This document shows positions 31,740-43,640 of a DNA stretch of 64,000 bases, in pieces. Every line of letters starts with the position of its first letter. Position 1 is the first letter of the stretch. Below the pieces are notes generated by a model. That model made no database searches. It saw only the letters and a list, made by a program, of their open reading frames with translations, and was not told where the DNA came from. The DNA lies in the NCBI GenBank assembly GCA_003184365.1, contig NKYR01000022.1, forward strand, positions 124,117-188,116, given 5' to 3'. A program made the translations under genes and the position numbers. This DNA is from Evernia prunastri (taxonomy: Eukaryota > Ascomycota > Lecanoromycetes > Lecanorales > Parmeliaceae).

Positions 31740-32696
31740 ATGCCACGATCCGGATACTCCCGCGAGGACCCCGTCCCCAGAAGATCCGGATATGTATCCT
31801 ACGATAACAATCCTGTTGATCACAGAGGAGGACCAGAGTCCGATAGTGGCAGAATCAACCTTGCCCGCATGGATGAAGGTGGCCTCTATGGTCCCGACGG
31901 CCGGCTCTACTCCTCTACCGCTTCCGATCTTTCGCAGATCCCAGCCCGAGATGACCTTTATAGAAGCGACCCCTCTCGGGAATACGAAAGAAGAACCAGA
32001 GGGTACAATTCTGGTTACTTCGGCGAGCACGTGCCTTCTTTTGGCAGCAGTCCTCAGCTTGGAGGCCTAGATCGTGGCTACCGCGGTAACTTTACGCTCT
32101 TTCTGTCTTGATTATGCATTTTTCTGACCGCTTGGTGCGCACGAAGACGAGGGTGACTGGCCTCGTCATTCTCCCATCTTGACAGATTGGTATGGTTACA
32201 AGCGGGACACCCGAAGAGCTTTTCGCCAGGTCAAAGAGTACGAGAGGGACGAAGCGAAATGGGATAAGTCCAGAGACTCAACCGCTTATCTCCCCCCGCA
32301 TGTATGTATTTGTGTCCAAAAACTGCTGGTGTTGACTCGAGTAAAGCTAATTTTACCCTTCAAGTTGAGAGACGAAGATTCCTATGATGAACGCCAGAGT
32401 CTGCTTGCCGCCGAAGCGAGCAGGTCTTGCCAAAGGGCCGGTGAAAAGCGCGCCGAACACAACCTTGATTACCTCGGTCATTGGTCGCGCGAAAAGCGTC
32501 GGGGACATTTAAAAGGGGTCGAGTACTGTCAAGGTAGAGCGGCCTGTTATAGAGATGAGTCTCAAAGACACCGCAAGGTACGTAGACTGGCGCCGAATTT
32601 GGGGAATGTGGCTGACCTTGATAGTCACGTAACGATCGCTGGCGTGACTAGTGGCAGTCCGATTTGGATGAGTATTTTCCGGAAGACGACGAATGA
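31740..32696 (+). CDS. uncharacterised charged, partly disordered protein
   Basis: Four exons: 31740-32085, 32147-32301, 32365-32577 and 32652-32696 (252 residues); introns 61, 63 and 74 nt, all in phase. The model ends WQSDLDEYFPEDDE-stop. The N-terminal half is rich in Arg, Ser, Tyr, Gly and Asp (PRSGYSREDPVPRRSGY) and looks disordered. Residues ~120-160 (DWYGYKRDTRRAFRQVKEYERDEAKWDKSRD) form a charged helix, followed by DEDSYDERQSLLAAEASRS. No signal peptide, TM or domain was recognised. It might be RNA- or cytoskeleton-associated, but nothing in the sequence decides this. Confidence 0.62.
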
Positions 32697-33360
32697 GGCT
32701 TTCAGAAGTCGTAGTTGTACCCTTGATCGTGGAGTATGTCCTCGAGTTAAAACGAGTCGACATGATGGGTGCTCGCAGTTCCGTTGAATCAAGAGGATCA
32801 GTTCTTATCGATCCACATCATTACGGATTCCTCCCCATAGGTCTGGCGTTTTCGCTCTCTTCAGAGCCTGGCGCTGGCGAAGATGGTGAGCTATGTATGG
32901 TCCAGGATCCCTGACATATCCATACTGCTTGGAGATTGATGTTGCAGTGGCTTACGGCTTTGTCCTGGGTTGCGCATTATAGATTTGCCATACCCTCATT
33001 TGTGATTAAGCTTGATGTGTTTTGGGGTGGGCGATTTGATTCCTTACGACCTGACGCTTTCATTGCAACTAGAATTTGATACTGCATTGAATCCAAGCAT
33101 GCACCCTCTGATTTTTCGGGCTAACCTTCTGCACTTTTCTGGATACTAACGACTGCGAAGTCAGGAACCCTGTAATTCGGAAGCGACGCAGGTCATCTCA
33201 CCACTTTGGTAAGGGATAGAGGGTACCGAGCTTTCGTTTCACAACATTTTACCTTTGTCGGCTATTTATCTTCTATCTACCCATTCCATCAGCGTACCCC
33301 CATCCTGTGCTGACAATACGACGACAAGCAGATTGATATCTTCAGCCGGGCATGTCGCAT
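32697..33360. other. intergenic, no gene seen
   Basis: About 0.66 kb; short frames only. Confidence 0.45.
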
Positions 33361-33362
33361 AC

Positions 33363-34300
33363 ATGGCGGCCGTTCGGCCCTTATTGTTCCCGCTCAGCAG
33401 CAGCATCTCGCAAGACCGCTCCTGGCGATGGGCTTCGCTTGGCGAGAAGCCTTACGAGGACACCGCGATTCGCTCGAACGGGTCAAAATCTACTCTCCTC
33501 GAGACGCTCGTGGGAGAAGGGAGCCCCGGCGTACCGTTGGCTACAAGCACATACGCCAATCGTCCCCGAACGCAATCGGAAAATCATTTGCGTCCTTACG
33601 CTATAGGTCATCGTTGTGCCGTGCCAAACGCCAGAAAACAGAATAGACCTAATTTCCTTCTGCGACGCCGACAAAACCGGCTCTCGCGCCGCTGACCTTC
33701 AAAATCTGATACCTTACACCGCAATCAAACGCACAAGCCGTCCCGAAGGACCCAGACCGCGGCACCCCACCGCCAGCCTACCGAACCTTCTTCAAACCGA
33801 ACCATAACCTCGGCGCCGCCCGCTAGGTCTTCACGACATCATCAACGATCCCGACAGTCCCTCGGCGTCGGCGCACAGAACGGTACGCGTTGGTCACCAA
33901 CCACCCTAGCCTGCGCGGACGCCGATGAATCTCTCTTGCAGCATCTGCTAGAATTCTGTAACATGACAAAGCGCCCTGTCATGGGCATCTTGCAGCCGGC
34001 CAGGATCGTTTCTATCTGCCCCATCTTTTGTACCCTGCCTCACGTTGCACGGGAAGCGTGTGGCGGACGGGGATCTTGTGACTGAGCCGCAGAACTTGAG
34101 GACGGTGCGGTAATGCGGTGCTTGTGTGTGAGCTGGTGCATGTTTGGGATAGGTTCGTTGTCAGGGAGGAGCTGTATGCGTTGGCGGCTGTGGTTGGGTC
34201 GAACGCGACGAGGAATTTGGAAAGTTGCGCGATATTTCGCGAGTCATGCTGCTGGTGAGTTGGTGATTGTTGATTGTCTGGGATGGCGGGATTTTGGGGG
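33363..34300 (+). pseudogene. relic of a deuterolysin-type (M35) metalloprotease gene
   Basis: No intact frame, but pieces in different plus-strand frames follow the order of an M35 secreted zinc protease. They are CDADKTGSRAADLQNL (near 33665), AYRTFFKPNHNLGAAR followed by an in-frame stop (near 33775-33825), a Cys-bounded segment then RIVSICPIFCTLPHV (33950-34050), and ELVHVWDRFVVREELYALAAVV then SNATRNLESCAIF (34120-34235). In live enzymes these correspond to the FFK helix, the conserved CP-x-F/Y-x-x-LP strand, the HExxH zinc helix and the NADSYA segment. Here the first zinc His of HExxH is replaced (CELVH), and frameshifts and stops separate the pieces. The 5' boundary (33363, a possible start) is uncertain. 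M35 enzymes are secreted proteases common as expanded families in filamentous fungi. Confidence 0.5.
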
Positions 34301-36450
34301 AGACGAGGGGGGTGAGGAACCGATGTGGATATGGCGAGAGCCGTACAAGCGCGATGGACCGAGTCTACCGATCCACCGGCTTCAGGAGAGGGTTACATAT
34401 GCCTTGCACCTCTTGTTTTCCTTAGGGAGAGATTGACTGACATCTGCAAGACGATGGATGACACCTGTTGGGGGAGATGCTTGGGTGCGTTCAACGACGC
34501 ACTCGACACTCGGGAAACCGTTGTCCAACGGCAATGCATCTCCAAAAGGGCTGCCGTAAAGTGATCCACTAAGAAACCTCTGGACCCCAACCGGTACGGT
34601 GGTTTAAGTCACGATTGGGTCGAGATAAGCTCAGTCCGATATATTCTCGTGCATGCATGTTGCTGCAGAAGGTGCAGTGGCTGGAATTAACCCCGCATAT
34701 AATTGTTCGTATCATTGGCCGACTCCGTTCGTTTTTCATGCAAATTTACCAGGCACCACATCAGAGTGGGTTGAGTCTTCGTATCGTCATGAACCGCCGT
34801 GCTGGAACTAGTCGACGCAGGGAAACAAGGCCCGGCTTCTTCTGTATGGACGATGTTTTTTACGACCCGCTCTCGTTACACATTGCCATCTCGGCTTATC
34901 TGCAGGGTGCGATAGTGGCTCACTGGGGCTGAAATGAAGTCTTAACGAAAGCAGACGCTAGGTACTTACTCCGGCTTTGGACGTGATGTTGCGAGTTGCT
35001 GCTGCAACGAATTGTTGCCAAAATCTCGAGGCACTGGTCTACATGCCGGTGACCTTGCCGCAACATAGGGCCTATCTCTTGAGCCGTAGTACTGCAGTCG
35101 TAAAGTTAATTTTCGTGGATTGCATCCAGATCTCGCTCGGGTAAGACATCCTCCAAGCTACTTCAAGGATGGCGTGTCTGCAAATGTGGCCCGGGACGGA
35201 GACTCCGGGAAGCGCGAACAAAGATAAGGGAGGTAGGATGGATGCACTCACGCACTGCAAAAGGTCAAGATTGGCTCCATCAACGCAATCTCCGAGCGCC
35301 GGATGCAACCTGGCAGTGACGCTGGTCTGTCCTCAAACGTGGATTGAGGGTCTAGGCTGAAAAAAGGGATCGCGAGACCGCCAGGAAACCGAAACCAGTG
35401 ACCTCACTATTGAGTCTCACTCTCTTCTTGCATGCCGTCAATCTCTAGAGGAGTGCGGGTCCCTTTAAATTTTAGCGAATTGGAAAATCAGAGAGCCAGT
35501 GTGTAGAGAGGGGGTAAGATTGCACGGGAATCGGTTGACTGTCTGCAGGATCAGAATCTTCGTGGGGAACCGTCAGAACGACTGTATGCATGCCTTGGGA
35601 AATGACCCGCCGCCCCTGCTTGCAATGATTGGGTGATTGGGTCCGATTTCTTCCTCATTCAGCTAGAAGGAATACCAGTCAAGCTATCCATCGTATCCGT
35701 CTTGAGCAAGACTGCATTGCATAGGAGTTTACACCCTATCTTCCATACATGTACTCTGTTGGTATACCCCCTCCGATCCGGTTAGTGTCTGCGGGACCTG
35801 CAGCCCGGAAGAATTGTTACCAATGTGTCAAAAGTCGGCATCCCAATATCGTTAATGATGTCAAGACAAACGGGGAAGGGAACCCTCTGAAGGATGATCA
35901 AAGTTGTCGGACCCGCAGGAATTTGTTAGCGTATAGTATCCAAGGGATCTTCCAATCGGATGCCCGTGTCTGCAGAATATCTGCGCAATTTTGGCCTGCA
36001 TTAAGGAGAACCCTCAAGAATCTTGCCCTCACGAGAATCGTTTCGAAAACGGCAAAGAATACCCTGTGACACTCTGGAAATGCGTTTAGAGACTTGAAGG
36101 AAGCTCTCAAAATCATCAAAGCAGTTGGTTCCTTTGCAGAATGGTGTTAAAAAACGAGGGAAACCCCCCTCACGGATCCTGACGTCTTGAAATACCTACC
36201 ACGACGAGAGTCAACACCTCACCGTCGAAGAAGGGTTCCCTGGTGGAAAGCATGCTTTCTGATGAACTCAAACCACAGCATTTTCAACGCGCTTCGGAAA
36301 AGTTGCCTCGCACCTCTCCTTGTGGAGGCTCTTGATTGTCTAATTGTCTAACGGATTATTCTGATAGCCGTGCATGTGCTCGTACCGATTTCTTGGATGT
36401 AGCGGTACATGTACCGTTATGCCAAGTGCATAGAGTAAGGTACAATTGCT
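34301..36450. other. 2.1-kb region without a convincing gene
   Basis: Frames up to 106 codons occur (34615-34932 and 35749-36069, plus) but lack recognisable features and cannot be joined into a longer model. Base composition looks ordinary, not RIP-like. Confidence 0.4.
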
Positions 36451-37514
36451 GAGTAGAGGTCGCGAACTGGAACGTGTACCGTGGAGCAGCCAAAAGCCGG
36501 ATATAAGTCTAAATTAGGTAGGTACCTACCGTACCTAGGCAGGCATGGCCCGAACATGACACATGACACGCTTGGCCGGTTTCTGTTAAAGTAAATTACC
36601 AGTATTCATCTTATTCTAAAGTCGTTAAAGCATGGAGCTAAGGTACCTTAGAATACCTCAGCTAGGTATCGATTTGATTGGCGGTATCGAGCTCGTGGCG
36701 TTCGGTTCCAGGAAAGCTTGTTCTTAGCTCCGCGGAGAATGCGTACCAGTCAGACGCGCCTCGGCCCTCAGCCAGGGGCCCAAAGACGGGTTCAGGAAGT
36801 GTCAATCGTTAACCCTTATTTTTTGCTTTCATCACTATATTATTATTATTGTTTGCGAGAACTTAGAAGATTCGGATCCGATATATTACTTATCGCTTGC
36901 ATGTTGCATTGGTAAGGTATGCATCATAATAATTATAGGCCCTGTCAAATGCTGTCATTTATGTACCTACAATGTACAGTACTGTATAATACCATTGTCT
37001 TGGTAAGGTACCTTTAGGTATGTACTTTACCACACTCTACCCCGCACGTAGAATAAAAAAGAGGGTATAGGGTTCAAAAAGTCACTGACGACATTTCACC
37101 ATGTACGCGTGGGATTAGCCTTTTTAAGTCTCAATCGTCTCTTGGCCTAACCGCTTGTCCGGTCGATAGTGATACCTACCTTACCTTACTTTGCATCCGG
37201 CTTATTACCTTACCTGGTCCTCATCTCTCCTATACCTGACTACTCCTACTACTACTACTCTCTCCTTCCCACACCCTTTCTTTCTTTCATTCTCTTCTTC
37301 CCCCCCCTCTTCCTTCTCCTTCCTTTCAAATGTGTCCCTGTTATCTGACAATCCGACCAGACCATCATTGCTAGACAACTCCAGTAGCATGTAATTTAGT
37401 GCAGCTAATCCCTTGGTATTCAAAAGCTCTTTCTCTGTCCTCTGTCTGCAATCTAGAGTCCTTATCCCTTCGAGTAAAATTCAAACCATCTTCACCTCTT
37501 TCTCCTCAGTCATC
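36451..37514 (+). promoter_or_regulatory. P450 upstream region with TACCT-motif clusters and pyrimidine-rich leader
   Basis: Many short GGTA/TACC palindromes and microrepeats cluster here: GTAGGTACCTAC near 36520, AAGGTACCTT near 36640, GGTAAGGTACCTTTAGGTA near 37005, and ACCTACCTTACCTTAC near 37173. A CT-rich stretch (about 37240-37325) just before the start codon is typical of a fungal core promoter or leader. A short upstream frame (37191-37394) precedes the main ATG. Confidence 0.45.
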
Positions 37515-39212
37515 ATGACAACATCTTCGGTGTATGTGCTCATCGCAGCGGGTTTGACTTTCGCTCTGGTGACAATCGCCCAAGCCATCCGATCCTACCG
37601 CCGCTTATCCCACATCCCTGGACCCCCTCTCGCAACCATCTCCCGCCTGTGGGTCCTGCAGAGTCTCTTGGGCCCCCGCAACCATCTCAACCTCTTCAAA
37701 GCGAGCCTGAAATATGGCTCCCTGGCTCGTATCGGGCCCAAACACCTCCTAACCTCGGACCCGGAACTCATCCGTCGCATGAACGCTCCTCGATCCGCTT
37801 ATCGTCGAGCCCAATGGTACACCGCCGGGCGCGTAAAGCCAGGCGTCGACAATGTGTTTAGCGAGCGACGAGAGGACAAGCATGATGAGCTGCGGAAGAA
37901 AATGATGGCGGGCTATGCGGGAAGGGAGAATCCACGCCTCGAAAGTGACATTGATGAGCGTATACGTGATCTGATCACCTTGATCGAGCACAAGTACGTC
38001 TGCACGGATAAAGAACCAGCGAGGCAGATGGACTTTGGACAGAAAGCGGAATTCTTTACGGTGGACGTCATCACTGCTTTGGCTTTTGGTCAACCATTCG
38101 GGAATTTGACCACTGATGAGGATAAATTTGACTACATCAGGACCGTTGAGGAAGCAATGCCTGTGATTATGGTGATGATGTGGCTACCGGAAGTGCATTC
38201 TTTCCTCGAGAAAAGCTCAATGATGAAATGGTTGGCGCCGTCGAGTACGGATAAGATCGGATTTGGGAAAGCCATCGGGATCGCGCAAGAGAAGGTTGCC
38301 GAGAGATTCGGAAATGACATAAAAGTGAAGCAAGATATGCTGGGATCGTTTCTGAGCCATGGATTGAGCCGGGAAGAGGCGGAGTCGGAGAGCGTGCTGT
38401 CACTGTAGGTTTTCGTTTCTGCGGCTGTATTTTATAAACTTTGGGCTGATGTTGAGCGCGAAAGATCCGCAGGGTCTGATACCACAGCTACGGCTATCAG
38501 AGCGACTCTCCTCTTCTTGATCACAACACCCGAGGTGCTTTGGCGTTTGAGGGCAGAAATTGATGAGGCTGTGAATAATGGCAGCATCACGGATCCAATT
38601 CAAGACTCTGAAGCGAGAAAGTTGCCCTACCTCCAGGCTTGCATCAAAGAAGGCTTGAGAATGTTTCCGCCGGTCACGTCGCTGCTTTCTAAATTGGTCC
38701 CGCCTGAAGGTGATACATTCAATGGCGTGTATCTCCCTGGCGGCACGGAGATCGGGTAGACACCCCGATGTGAGTTTTGAACAGGATTGCTTGACTGACC
38801 GCAACGTACAGAACCTCCACTTGGGCCCTCCATCGCAGCACCTCTGTCTTCGGTCCAGACGCGAGTGCCTTCCGTCCTGAACGTTGGCTCGATGTCCCAG
38901 AACCTCAGTTGCTCAAAATGGAACAAAATAGTGACCTAATCTTTGGGTACGGGCGCTACAAATGTTTGGGGAAGACTGTTGCGCTTATGGAGTTAAACAA
39001 GATTTTTGTAGAGGTACGTTGGCTGTCTTAATTCAGGAGAATTAGGATGAGCAAGGCAGCTGACTGGATCGTCGTGATATCTGTAGCTGTTGAGGAGATA
39101 CGACATTACGCTGGTCGACCCCTCAAATCCGTGGATTTCGGTCAACGCCGGCGTGTTCTTCCAGCACGACATGTGGGTGAGGATTACACGGAGAGGGGGG
39201 TGTAAGAATTGA
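37515..39212 (+). CDS. cytochrome P450 monooxygenase, pisatin-demethylase-like
   Basis: Four exons: 37515-38404, 38465-38755, 38812-39013 and 39087-39212 (502 residues); introns 60, 56 and 73 nt, all in phase. It has an N-terminal membrane anchor (residues ~4-23) and a proline hinge HIPGPPLATISRLW (~37-50). The I-helix AGSDTT (299-304), ExxR at Glu359/Arg362, FRPERW (414-419) and the heme loop FGYGRYKCLG with thiolate Cys445 are all intact, so the enzyme should be active at the ER membrane with a P450 reductase. The PPGP start, FTVDVI...AFGQPFG and overall pattern resemble the pisatin-demethylase/benzoate-hydroxylase-like group of fungal P450s. Substrate unknown: no other biosynthetic genes adjoin it, which argues for detoxification or a dispersed role. 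Confidence 0.92.
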
Positions 39213-39792
39213 GATATAGTAAGAAGTTGCTTCCCCACTGAGGTTTACACTCTGCCAGTCGATGTTCCATAGCTCTGTGTAGCAATGTGGGGGGCTGAGA
39301 AGCAAAGGCAGCGATTCGCTCGATGATGATGGAGGTCGACTGTACCTACTTATGATACCTTGGCGCTGATTGAAAATGGAATATGAAGTTGCGGGATTAC
39401 GGGAAGGTGAGACACTCGTAAACATCAGGTACGAGACCTTGGTACCAACCTGAATGAGAATTTTCAGCGTAATACTTCGAATGACCTGTTTCTTGCCATA
39501 GTCTCGTTATGGGCAATTTTTTTTAGCCAACCGTACCGGCCTAGATATCTATGTCTCTGTTGGAAGGTTGACGAATTCAAGGAGGCCTTAAAGCAGGACA
39601 AGGTATAGTCTCAAGGGGAGTAAAGAGAGCTACGATGCAAGGGAGTGTTGGAATTTAGTCTCTCAGCCCTATTATGCTTGGCATACACTATAAGTAGCAT
39701 TCGTGGCATTTGTCCCACCATAGAAAGACAACCAGCCGTCATCAATATTTCAACAATCTCTTCCCACTGGCACAAGAATAGCCAACCTCACC
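39213..39792. other. intergenic, promoter of DUF7730 gene
   Basis: About 0.58 kb between two plus-strand genes; includes the P450 3' UTR and a short leader rich in CAA/ACA just before 39793. No other feature seen. Confidence 0.5.
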
Positions 39793-40882
39793 ATGGCATC
39801 AACTGATATAAGCAACGTCAATCCCAACACGACATTAAGTGATACAATCATCGCCAATATCGGCGCACTATCAATCGGCACAACCTATGCCAACCCACAG
39901 AACGACTCTCCTCTTTTCAATCGTATTCCGGGAGAAATTCGCGATCATATCTTTGATCTTGCCCTGACTGCCTATCCCGGCAAGCAAGAACCCTTTGCCA
40001 AAGACAGCTACTATTACAGGCCTGGATTCCGCTACGCAGACCAGAAACTCGATACCGCCCTCCTGCGGACATGTCGACGCATCTACCAAGAAGCGAGCAC
40101 CGTCCCATGCCAAAATTACGAGCGTGTTGAATGGCATTACCGCGGACCTCCCAATGCGGAGGCAAGAAGATTTGCTCGAGGTGACGGTTTTTATCCGTGG
40201 TTGACCTCGCTCCACTTGTTTACCCAACAATTCTGGCTCGAAGACTCTTCTTGGCCCAACAAAGCACAGAATATCGCCCTCCGCCAGAAGAATCTTCGAC
40301 GTCTAAAAATCACTATCAGGCATAGTGATTGGTGGTGGTGGGAGAGTCAAGCTCCGCTTATACTTGATGCTAGGCGTAAGGGAACTCATGGACGGGTGAT
40401 CAGAGTCCCTAGTACCGCCGCTGATGGTTTTGATGTGGCCTCATGGGGGCATCAGTTCTCGGTCTTCAAGGGCTTGAAGACATTTGAGCTGGAGCTTGAA
40501 ACTGTCGAAGGTAAACAGAAGGAGCTCGACGAGGTTATCACTCGGGCAGCGGACTGGCATCTTCCACTGGGAGATGGTAATGTCCTGGTCATGAACCCAG
40601 CAAGGACCAAGAGGACTGGCTGGCATGGGGTGAAGCTTCGTAAGTGTTTCTTCAGCCTCTAAACTAGTCACGCGAAAAACAACTATTAGGTTACTGACAA
40701 AGCCGAAAGCAATGGGAATACATCTATCCAGCGATCCCAAAGAAGCCAAGGAAAGACTGGTCAAAGACGGTGTGGACTTTACGATTTGGGATGGCGAGCC
40801 AGAGATAACCGAAGACGATTGCTTGACGTACTATGTGGTGTCATTGACTTATGAGGCTCAGCGAGCAGCGACTTCTACTTGA
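39793..40882 (+). CDS. DUF7730-type fungal protein
   Basis: Two exons, 39793-40639 and 40710-40882, with a 70-nt intron (GTAAGT...GAAAG); 339 residues. After a ~40-residue variable start comes the hallmark FNRIPGEIRDHIFDLALTAYPGK, then ALLRTCRRIYQEASTVP and WLTSLHLFTQQFWLED, as in the large ascomycete family with an F-box-like N-terminal helix pair. The second exon (MGIHLSSDPKEAKERLVKDG, DCLTYYVVSLTYEAQ) completes it. It has no catalytic motif, signal peptide or TM. Family function is unknown. Confidence 0.8.
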
Positions 40883-41492
40883 GGCTTTGAATTAGGTGTG
40901 CTCTCGCATTGACGAACATTATGACACGATGAGGCTGGACTAGCAAGAGAACATACGTGACCCACGACTCTACTGTTCTCTTAGTTCTGAAATCTGATTG
41001 ACCAAACAAATCGTTGGGCTGACAGACCCCGCATAGTTTCTTCCTCGTCTTCTCAGTCAGACGGACGACTCATCAATTATTGTGATTTTAAGCTCTCAGC
41101 TCGTGACATTCTCATTGGCCTGACCGAAGGCCCAAATGTGCTGTATCTTTCGCTTTACAAGAGCAAAGAAAGCTTCATATGCTTTTTACTATGTTCAAGG
41201 GGCAAATTTCTCATTTTTGAACTGAACACTTTTCGTCTCTCAAACATTCGTATACAGTTACATCTAATCAACGACATAGCCACTGTTCGTTAAATCTCTT
41301 TGAACCTAGCAATACAAAGCGCAGCACAATCTCCGCGATCTTGCGCCCTATTACAAGGGACCTCAACCGCGACCAGCTCTCATCCTCTCTCCACTGCAGC
41401 TCACAACAATTCCAAGAACCTCAACCATCAACAACAACCACCACCAGCACCAACAAACCCAACAAAACCAAGCCCTCCCAAACACCCCCAGA
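40883..41492. other. intergenic, no gene seen
   Basis: About 0.6 kb. The last 100 bp (41400-41490) is CA-rich (CAACAACAACCACC-type), typical of a fungal 5' leader, which supports a start codon at 41493. Confidence 0.45.
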
Positions 41493-41844
41493 ATGCCCTC
41501 CCACTTCGCCTCCGTCCAAAACCTCGCGCAAGCCACCCACCGCTTGCACGTGCAACCACTAACCTCGCCTACGTCAGCCGCTGCAGATTGGGCCCCACGA
41601 CATCGAGACCCACGACCGTTCCCCTGCGCTTCCTGCGACCCTTTCGAGGGCCCGCTCGGCCTCCCGGTTGACGCGGGACCTGAAAACGGCCAGGAAAGGG
41701 GAAAGAGTACATGGCGTTGTCGCTGAGCGAGAAGGGGGGATTTGGTGGTTCACGACTCGTCGCATGGGGAATAAATGGGACGTACACGGTGACTGGGGAG
41801 GGGAAGGTTGTGATCGGCGATCGTCTTCGTGTGGCTGGGAATGA
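41493..41844 (+). CDS. possible small basic protein, unrecognised
   Basis: Tentative two-exon model: 41493-41549 and 41587-41844, 104 residues. The 37-nt intron (GTGCAA...CTGCAG, with CACTAAC as branch site) is shorter than usual. Without the intron two different frames compete; joined, they give MPSHFASVQNLAQATHRLH followed by IGPHDIETHDRS, SRLTRDLKTARKGERVHGV and GIWWFTTRRMGNKWDVHGDW. The C-terminal part looks protein-like. No family recognised. Confidence 0.33.
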
Positions 41845-42315
41845 AGAGGGGGTGGTGAGGATGGGGGAGGGGGATTGAGCGGGAGGGAGGAAGGGGGGGT
41901 CGGGTGGTGAATGGGGGATTGAAAACGGTGAGTGGTGTGTTTTTCTCTGAGTACGCATTGTCGACGTGAAGAAGTAATAATCTTTGCAAGTTTCAATCAA
42001 CTCTCGACCACCTGTACTGTCACCGTTTTCGATAAGACTCTTCATTTTCGGTTGAGCGGCGCTAGCTGAAATTACCTTTGCGTCTACAAAGCAAACCCCT
42101 TGAACCCCTTTTCAGAAGACTTGATCGACACAGAGTCGTTATAGCGGACTGATATACTTCTTCGAGAAGCGAAACGTAATGATGGATCTCGTACGGAACG
42201 TTTCCTATGACCTCTTCTTGTGTAGGCAAAGAATTTACTCCGTTAGCAGGGGACCCTAACGGTACGTCAATAAAACTCATTCCCACTCTCAAGGCGCTCA
42301 TACTTCTACTACAGC
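41845..42315. other. convergent intergenic, no gene seen
   Basis: About 470 bp between convergent gene ends. A purine-rich G/A stretch lies at 41840-41935. Nothing else recognised. Confidence 0.45.
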
Positions 42316-43247
42316 TCAGCCATGTTCATACCCCATGACAGAATCGAAGACCAACTCCCCTCCTCCACACACCCTACCGACAGGCCAATGACGCCACGCC
42401 TCCAATCCGCGCACCTCCTCCGCACGAGCCTCCTCCCCACGCCCGCTATCCGACCTGCACCGCCGCGGCCGTCTCGCCCAGAAGCCCTTGAGCTTCCCCT
42501 CCGCCTCTCTCATGCTCCGCTCGAGCTGCATGAACTCCTCCATCTCCGAGTGCACCCGCTTGTAAAAGGCCACGGCTTTCCAATCCTCGCGCCGCTTCCG
42601 CTTCGCCCACTGGCGCACCGTCGCCGCGAGCCGTTCGCACCTCCGGTCCATGCGGTCGAGGTCGGCGCGCGCGAGCTCGAATCGCCAGAGCAGGAAGGCC
42701 CGCTCCCATTGCTGGTCCGGCGCGCTCAGGGCGAGGATCTGCCGGCCGAGGGATGTGGTGTGGGTGGAGTGGGTGCTGTAGTCGTGAGTCGCTGCCTTTA
42801 GCACGTTTGCGCATTCTTTGCGCTTCGCTTTGAATTCGTCTGAGCGGTCCGGCTTATCGCCCTCCCATGAGCCGCCGAGCTCGTTCTTGCGGGACTCGAG
42901 ATGTGAGGCGAAGGTGTGGTACGTCGTTTTGAGGGATTCCCAGTTGGCGCTGATGGCTGGAGTGTAGGCTTCCGATGAGGGATCGTCGAGCAGGCAGTCT
43001 AATTCGGCGAGGAGGCGCGGAGCTTCGGGGTAATGGGTCTGGATGTGGCATCGGAAGACATCTTTGGTGAGGGGTGAAGAGGCGAGACTGCGTAGAGCGT
43101 GGTATGGATAGCTGTTTTGGTAATGATCTGTGCATGAGTACAGGCCTATGACCGAGGATAGGGGAGGGAAGGGAGTTCGTGCGAGGTCAATGTGCCAGTC
43201 ACAAAGACGTTAACAAGGGATTACGTTGAGCTCCGAAAGCGTACCAT
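42316..43247 (-). CDS. uncharacterised helical protein, 5' exon tentative
   Basis: The main frame is open from 43209 to 42316 but has no ATG before 42804, although its upstream half looks coding (DVFRCHIQTHYPEAPRLLAE, NWESLKTTYHTFASHLESRK). A short first exon solves this: 43247-43225 (ATG plus seven codons), intron 43224-43112 (GTAATC...AAACAG, 113 nt), then 43111-42316, for 272 residues. The intron's 3' part has a strong pyrimidine tract. The protein is rich in Arg, Glu and Leu helices (RFELARADLDRMDRRCERL, HSEMEEFMQLERSMREAEG). No domain recognised. Confidence 0.5.
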
Positions 43248-43640
43248 GACAAAGACGTTGTGAATTGAAGTGCTGTATATTGGACCCGGTGCTCCACGAT
43301 AGCTGTAGAAACAATGCGCCGCACAAAGATATTGGGACGAAAGGAAAACAGACCACTACAGGAAATCGTAACAGCAATCACAGAGGCGGTGCGAAAATTT
43401 GAAATGCATTGTGTCTAAGGCGTGCTCCTGGACGTTGGGAAGGTGCAACCAGAGCATGGAAGCTGGGGTGCTGCAAGGGCTTAGCAATTTTGAAATTGAC
43501 CTTTCTATCTAGCAAGTTGAGAAATAATATCAATGAAGATGGTCATTTTGCTTCAACCCATGGACGATCTGGTAAGCATTTCGGCCGTTTGTCGAATCAC
43601 TCACATCCGTACCTCTTCCGTCCCACAAGGACGATATGTC
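43248..43640. other. intergenic, no gene seen
   Basis: About 390 bp between two minus-strand helical-protein genes. Nothing recognised. Confidence 0.45.

Noticed and set aside
37191..37394. 67-codon frame upstream of the P450
   Set aside because: Pyrimidine-rich leader sequence; at most an upstream ORF, not a gene.
37515..40882. Secondary-metabolite gene cluster around the P450
   Set aside because: Neighbours are a DUF7730 protein, a protease relic and empty DNA; no synthase, transporter or cluster regulator.
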